A DNA stretch of 64,000 nt, from contig QCJG01000004.1 in the NCBI GenBank assembly GCA_003216175.1, forward strand, positions 47,438 through 111,437, read 5' to 3'. A model generated the notes under the pieces. The model had not been told where the DNA came from. It worked only from the letters and a program-made list of their open reading frames with translations, and searched no databases. The translations under genes and the position numbers were made by a program. Shown in pieces: positions 60,133 through 64,000 of the stretch (position 1 is its first letter; each line of letters opens with the position of its first letter). Origin of the DNA: Prochlorococcus sp. AG-409-A10. GTDB lineage: Bacteria; Cyanobacteriota; Cyanobacteriia; PCC-6307; Cyanobiaceae.

Positions 60133-60216
60133 AACTTTAGTACTGGTGAGTTATATTTAATCTTTATTCAGAGTTGAATTGATAAATGATGATCTTGTTC
60201 TTTTAATTGCTTTCGC

Positions 60217-62028
60217 ATGACTAATGTGCCCATTTCTCGTTTGAGGAACTTCTGCATAATTGCTCATATTGACCATGGCAAATCAACCTTGGCAGATAGG
60301 CTTCTTCAGGATACAGGTACTGTTTCTTCTAGAGACATGCAAGATCAATTTTTGGACAATATGGATCTTGAGAGAGAGAGAGGGATAACTATAAAACTAC
60401 AGGCTGCTCGGATGAACTATAAAGCTAATGATGGAGAGGAATATGTCTTGAACTTGATTGATACTCCTGGCCATGTTGACTTTTCTTATGAGGTGAGTAG
60501 ATCATTGCAGGCTTGTGAAGGCGCTTTGTTGGTTGTTGATGCTAGTCAAGGAGTTGAAGCTCAAACTTTGGCCAATGTTTATCTTGCCTTGGAAAATGAT
60601 TTAGAAATTATTCCTGTTCTCAATAAAGTTGATTTACCTGGTGCTGATCCTGAAAAAATCAAAAATGAGATTGAATCAATTATTGGTTTAGATACATCTA
60701 AGGCGATTTCCTGTTCTGCTAAAACAGGGGTTGGCATTCCCGAAATTCTGCAAGCAGTCGTAGAAAGAATACCCTCTCCGAAAGATAATGTTGATCAAGC
60801 TACAAAAGCACTTATCTTTGATTCTTATTACGATCCTTATAGAGGAGTGATTGTCTATTTCAGAATCATGAGTGGTGGCATAAGTAAGAAAGATAAGGTT
60901 TTACTTATGGCTAGTAAAAAAAGTTATGAGCTAGATGAAATAGGTGTTATGGCCCCTGATCAAGTAAAAGTAAATTCTCTTCATGCAGGGGAAGTTGGAT
61001 ATTTAGCTGCCTCAATCAAAGCAGTTGCTGATGCAAGAGTCGGGGATACGATCACGTTACAGGACAGACCGGCTGAAGAAGCTTTGCCAGGTTATACCGA
61101 AGCCAAGCCAATGGTTTTTTGTGGACTGTTCCCCACTGATGCAGATCAATATCCAGATCTAAGAGAGGCTCTAGATAAACTACAGCTATCCGATGCTGCA
61201 TTGAAATACGAACCTGAAACAAGTAGTGCAATGGGATTTGGCTTTCGTTGTGGATTCTTAGGTTTATTGCATATGGAAATTGTTCAAGAGCGGTTAGAAC
61301 GTGAATATGATTTAGATTTAATTGTTACTGCACCTTCAGTTATTTATAAAGTTAAAATGACTGATGGAGAAGTTTTGATGATCGATAATCCAGCTACACT
61401 TCCAGACCCTCAAAAACGTGAAACGATAGAAGAACCCTACGTCCGAATGGAAATTTATGCCCCTAATGATTACAACGGAACTTTGATGGGACTTTGTCAG
61501 GACAGAAGAGGAGACTTTATTGATATGAAGTACATAACAACTGATCGAGTCACTCTTATTTATGACATACCTCTAGCAGAAGTTGTCACGGATTTCTTTG
61601 ATCAGATGAAAAGTAGAACTAAAGGATATGCTTCTATGGAGTATCACTTGATTGGTTATAGAGAAAATGATTTAGTCAGATTAGACGTTTTAATTAATTC
61701 AGAGCGAGCAGACCCTTTAACGACAATTGTTCATAAAGATAATGCTTATGGTGTAGGGAAAGGACTTGTTGAGAAATTAAAAGAACTTATTCCAAAACAG
61801 CAATTTAAGATTCCTTTGCAGGCTTCTATTGGAAGTCGAATTATTGCAAGTGAAGGTATTAGTGCATTACGAAAAGATGTTTTATCAAAGTGCTACGGGG
61901 GCGATATTTCTAGAAAAAAGAAATTGTTGAAGAAACAGGCAAAAGGGAAAAAACGAATGAAGTCTATGGGAAAAGTAGATGTTCCCCAAGAGGCTTTTAT
62001 GGCTGTCTTGAAATTAAATAAGGACTAA
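60217..62028 (+). CDS. lepA: Elongation factor 4 (LepA)
   Basis: The 603-residue translational GTPase has G motifs [23 protein letters not shown] and [10 protein letters not shown], and the LepA C-terminal domain ([20 protein letters not shown]). It acts on stalled or misassembled ribosomes. The ATG at 60217 starts [20 protein letters not shown], the usual beginning. Confidence 0.97.
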   Translation: MTNVPISRLRNFCIIAHIDHGKSTLADRLLQDTGTVSSRDMQDQFLDNMDLERERGITIKLQAARMNYKANDGEEYVLNLIDTPGHVDFSYEVSRSLQACEGALLVVDASQGVEAQTLANVYLALENDLEIIPVLNKVDLPGADPEKIKNEIESIIGLDTSKAISCSAKTGVGIPEILQAVVERIPSPKDNVDQATKALIFDSYYDPYRGVIVYFRIMSGGISKKDKVLLMASKKSYELDEIGVMAPDQVKVNSLHAGEVGYLAASIKAVADARVGDTITLQDRPAEEALPGYTEAKPMVFCGLFPTDADQYPDLREALDKLQLSDAALKYEPETSSAMGFGFRCGFLGLLHMEIVQERLEREYDLDLIVTAPSVIYKVKMTDGEVLMIDNPATLPDPQKRETIEEPYVRMEIYAPNDYNGTLMGLCQDRRGDFIDMKYITTDRVTLIYDIPLAEVVTDFFDQMKSRTKGYASMEYHLIGYRENDLVRLDVLINSERADPLTTIVHKDNAYGVGKGLVEKLKELIPKQQFKIPLQASIGSRIIASEGISALRKDVLSKCYGGDISRKKKLLKKQAKGKKRMKSMGKVDVPQEAFMAVLKLNKD

Positions 62029-62046
62029 TAGATATTTTTTTATGAT

Positions 62047-62214
62047 CTATGTTTGTTGTGGGTAGATTATTTCACTTGAATTATCTATGAAAATTGATAT
62101 TTCCTGAGTTTCTTTGTCTTTGGTTAGGCTTGTCCATATAAAACCAACAATTATTAATGCTGCAATGGTTATTGAGAGTTCCCCTACGGTGAGACCATCA
62201 TTTTTTAAATGCAT
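62047..62214 (-). CDS. Small single-span membrane protein
   Basis: A 55-residue ORF antisense to the lepA-permease gap. MHLKNDGLTVGELSITIAAL begins it, one helix follows, then a polar tail. GLTVGELSITIA resembles a short cyanobacterial family of pilin-like or GspH-like leaders, but the fit is weak. Confidence 0.45.
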   Translation of the reverse strand: MHLKNDGLTVGELSITIAALIIVGFIWTSLTKDKETQEISIFIDNSSEIIYPQQT

Positions 62215-62305
62215 CTTAAATTGTATGTTTTCATTTATTTAAGCAATTTTTTTTTTAATTTCTACCTTTTACCGCTAAATTTAATTAGGTCTTATTGTTT
62301 GACTA

Positions 62306-63163
62306 TTGAATCTGAGAGGTTTTTTAAGACGAAAGAATTTGTCGACACGGTTATTGTTCGCTGGGCTGATAATTCTATCCATATATATAGGCATCTCTAT
62401 TTTCATGCCACTATTAATCTCTTTAAAGATTATACCTAATGGTGAATTTGGGTTAGGGAATCCAATTTTCTCAGCTCCATCCATAGATCACTGGTGTGGA
62501 ACAGATCGACTAGGAAGAGATGTTTGTATTAGAACTTTGGCTGCGAGTGGAGTTGCGTTGCAGGTTGTTTTTGTTGCCGTATCTCTAGCAGTTCTCGTAG
62601 GAATACCTTTGGGACTTTTGAGTGGCTATATTGGTGGTCTTTTGGATAGGATTTTAGTTCTTTTCATGGATACTCTTTATACCATTCCTGTCCTCCTCCT
62701 TTCTGTGGTGATGGCATTTTTATTGGGGAGAGGCATATTGAATGCCTCAATAGCATTGTGTGTCGTTTATATTCCTCAATATTTTCGACTTGTCAGAAAC
62801 CAGACTTCGCAAGTTAAATCAGAACTTTATATAGAGGCAGCAATATCAATGGGAGCTTCCCCTATGTGGGTAATAAGAAAGTACCTTCTTAAAAATGTTC
62901 TTACTTCTGTTCCTGTGGTCTTAACACTTAATGCTGCAGATGCTGTTTTGGTCCTTGGGGGATTGGGATTCCTTGGATTAGGTCTTCCTGAGAATATCCC
63001 AGAATGGGGAAGTGATTTAAACATGGCATTAGTTGCATTACCTACTGGTATCTGGTGGACAGCGATTTATCCTGGTATGGCTATGTTCGTATTAGTGTTG
63101 GGTCTGTCTTTTATTGGAGAAGGCTTAGAGAAATTTATCAGTGAAACTAGTCTGCAGGATTGA
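62306..63163 (+). CDS. ABC transporter permease, DppC/OppC type
   Basis: The 285-residue protein has the OppC N-terminal pattern SIDHWCGTDRLGRDVCIRTL and five further helices, with the EAA loop AAISMGASPMWVIRKYLLKN. It forms a peptide- or nickel-uptake ABC channel with a DppB partner not present here, so it is an orphan. TTG start. It lies just after lepA and before the convergent trmH gene. Confidence 0.87.
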   Translation: MNLRGFLRRKNLSTRLLFAGLIILSIYIGISIFMPLLISLKIIPNGEFGLGNPIFSAPSIDHWCGTDRLGRDVCIRTLAASGVALQVVFVAVSLAVLVGIPLGLLSGYIGGLLDRILVLFMDTLYTIPVLLLSVVMAFLLGRGILNASIALCVVYIPQYFRLVRNQTSQVKSELYIEAAISMGASPMWVIRKYLLKNVLTSVPVVLTLNAADAVLVLGGLGFLGLGLPENIPEWGSDLNMALVALPTGIWWTAIYPGMAMFVLVLGLSFIGEGLEKFISETSLQD

Positions 63164-63184
63164 ATCATACTTGAGGTTTAGAAT

Positions 63185-63874
63185 TTAATACCTCATTTTT
63201 TCTGTTCTTGGGAGATCATCTATAATTTCACCTTTTTCATTAATTTCTGGATACTCTCTACCTTTGCTTTTACACCATTCAGCAACCTCCGGGTAAGCCC
63301 ACTCAAAGACCTTTTCTTTGTATGTTTCTTTGCTCATACCTTCTCCAGATTCAGGAATTATATTTGCTACTTGTCGTTGTCTTAGCGCCTCAAATAATAA
63401 TGCCGATGCTGCAACTGATACATTTAAAGATTCAACCATACCTCTCATTGGAATATGAATATGTTCATCCATTAGACTCGCGGCTTCTTCGCTGATACCC
63501 CATTTCTCCGCACCTAGTACAAATGCTGTTGCTCCCTTGAAATTACATTTTCTATAGTCAATTGATTTGGGATTCAAGTTCGTGCCATACAATCTAAATC
63601 CCTTTTTTTTTAGAACTTTTATTGCTTTAGTGGTTTCTTTATATTGGTTTACTTGCACCCATTTTTGACTTCCTTGCGCTGTGCTATTAAATGTTAAAAA
63701 CTTCTCTTTATTGAAGATTGCATATGCCTCAAGAACACCAACGGCATCACAACTTCGTATTATCGCTGATAAATTATGAGGCTTTTCAACATTCTCAATT
63801 AAGACGGTGAGATCGGAAATCCTCCTATTTAGTACTGATTTTATACGTTCAAAACGTCTAGGTAGCAGAGGCAT
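63185..63874 (-). CDS. trmH: tRNA (guanosine-2'-O)-methyltransferase TrmH family
   Basis: The 229-residue SPOUT methyltransferase modifies the ribose at G18 of tRNA. SPOUT motifs: NLSAIIRSCDAVGVLEAYAI, FVLGAEKWGISEEAASLMDE and IPMRGMVESLNVSVAASALL, the trefoil-knot SAM site. A C-terminal extension (about 50 residues) is present, as in TrmH proper. Confidence 0.94.
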   Translation of the reverse strand: MPLLPRRFERIKSVLNRRISDLTVLIENVEKPHNLSAIIRSCDAVGVLEAYAIFNKEKFLTFNSTAQGSQKWVQVNQYKETTKAIKVLKKKGFRLYGTNLNPKSIDYRKCNFKGATAFVLGAEKWGISEEAASLMDEHIHIPMRGMVESLNVSVAASALLFEALRQRQVANIIPESGEGMSKETYKEKVFEWAYPEVAEWCKSKGREYPEINEKGEIIDDLPRTEKMRY

Positions 63875-64000
63875 TTCTTATGAATTTTGGAACAGTTGGT
63901 GTTCTTTGATGATGATAGTGGTATTTATTTAATATATAAAAAATACAAATTAGTGATTTAAAAAATATTTGATAAAAATAAAAAAAGCCCCCAACCATTG

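Overview
The window is about 64 kb of an AT-rich marine picocyanobacterial chromosome, almost certainly Prochlorococcus. The evidence is the set of photosystem and cytochrome b6f genes (psbB, psbT, psbM, petB, petD, psaE), marine-cyanobacterial small proteins, one rRNA operon with tRNA-Ile and tRNA-Ala in the spacer, and a short high-light-inducible protein. Base composition and gene content suggest a low-light (NATL-like) lineage rather than a high-light one, but that is an impression, not a measurement.

Layout. 1-3.2 kb: rpsA (cut by the window edge), nrdR, psbT and psbB, all on the minus strand, facing psbM. 4-6 kb: a thioesterase, prmC and a Sua5-type gene. 6.1-9.5 kb: tRNA-Thr(TGT), minE-minD-minC and an HD phosphohydrolase. 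9.5-12.1 kb: ctpA divergent from petB-petD. 12.1-13.6 kb: a GH100 invertase. 14.2-19.4 kb: rRNA operon (16S, tRNA-Ile, tRNA-Ala, 23S, 5S, terminator). 19.4-25.4 kb: mutM, psaE, a conserved HTH-like protein, a LysM protein, an aldehyde dehydrogenase and a TVP38-type membrane protein. 25.4-26.7 kb: a gene-poor stretch with a Yfr2-type ncRNA and a DUF1651-like gene.

The accessory centrepiece lies at 26.73-30.63 kb. A 176-bp segment holding complete tRNA-Tyr(GTA) and tRNA-Thr(GGT) genes occurs twice as a perfect direct repeat (26728-26903 and 30454-30629). Between the copies is a roughly 3.55-kb element. It carries a tyrosine-recombinase gene split by a one-base frameshift next to the right-hand tRNA pair, a phage-type hli gene, an unrecognised 241-residue protein behind three short repeats and two hairpins, and several small ORFs. 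This is the arrangement of a tRNA-targeted integrative element (tycheposon-like) that has captured a photoprotection gene, duplicated both tRNAs, and probably lost mobility.

30.7-64 kb is dense core genome: aroQ, miaE, cobI, dus, der, an ecfT-like gene, pipX-pipY, sepF, proC, a glycosyltransferase, recO, deoC, hpf, lipB, an acyl-ACP/CoA synthetase, a YlqD protein, the pyruvate dehydrogenase E2 gene, queA, and cysK with two tandem Cys/Met-metabolism PLP genes. These are followed by rpsD, yidD, a glutaredoxin, murE, a class V aminotransferase, a run of tiny membrane ORFs around a PsbN-like protein and a NicO-type metal transporter, an Nfu protein, mqo, lepA, an orphan DppC-type permease and trmH. 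Together these cover photosynthetic electron transport, division-site placement and Z-ring assembly (min genes, sepF), nitrogen/carbon signalling (pipX-pipY), sulfur amino-acid synthesis and translation.
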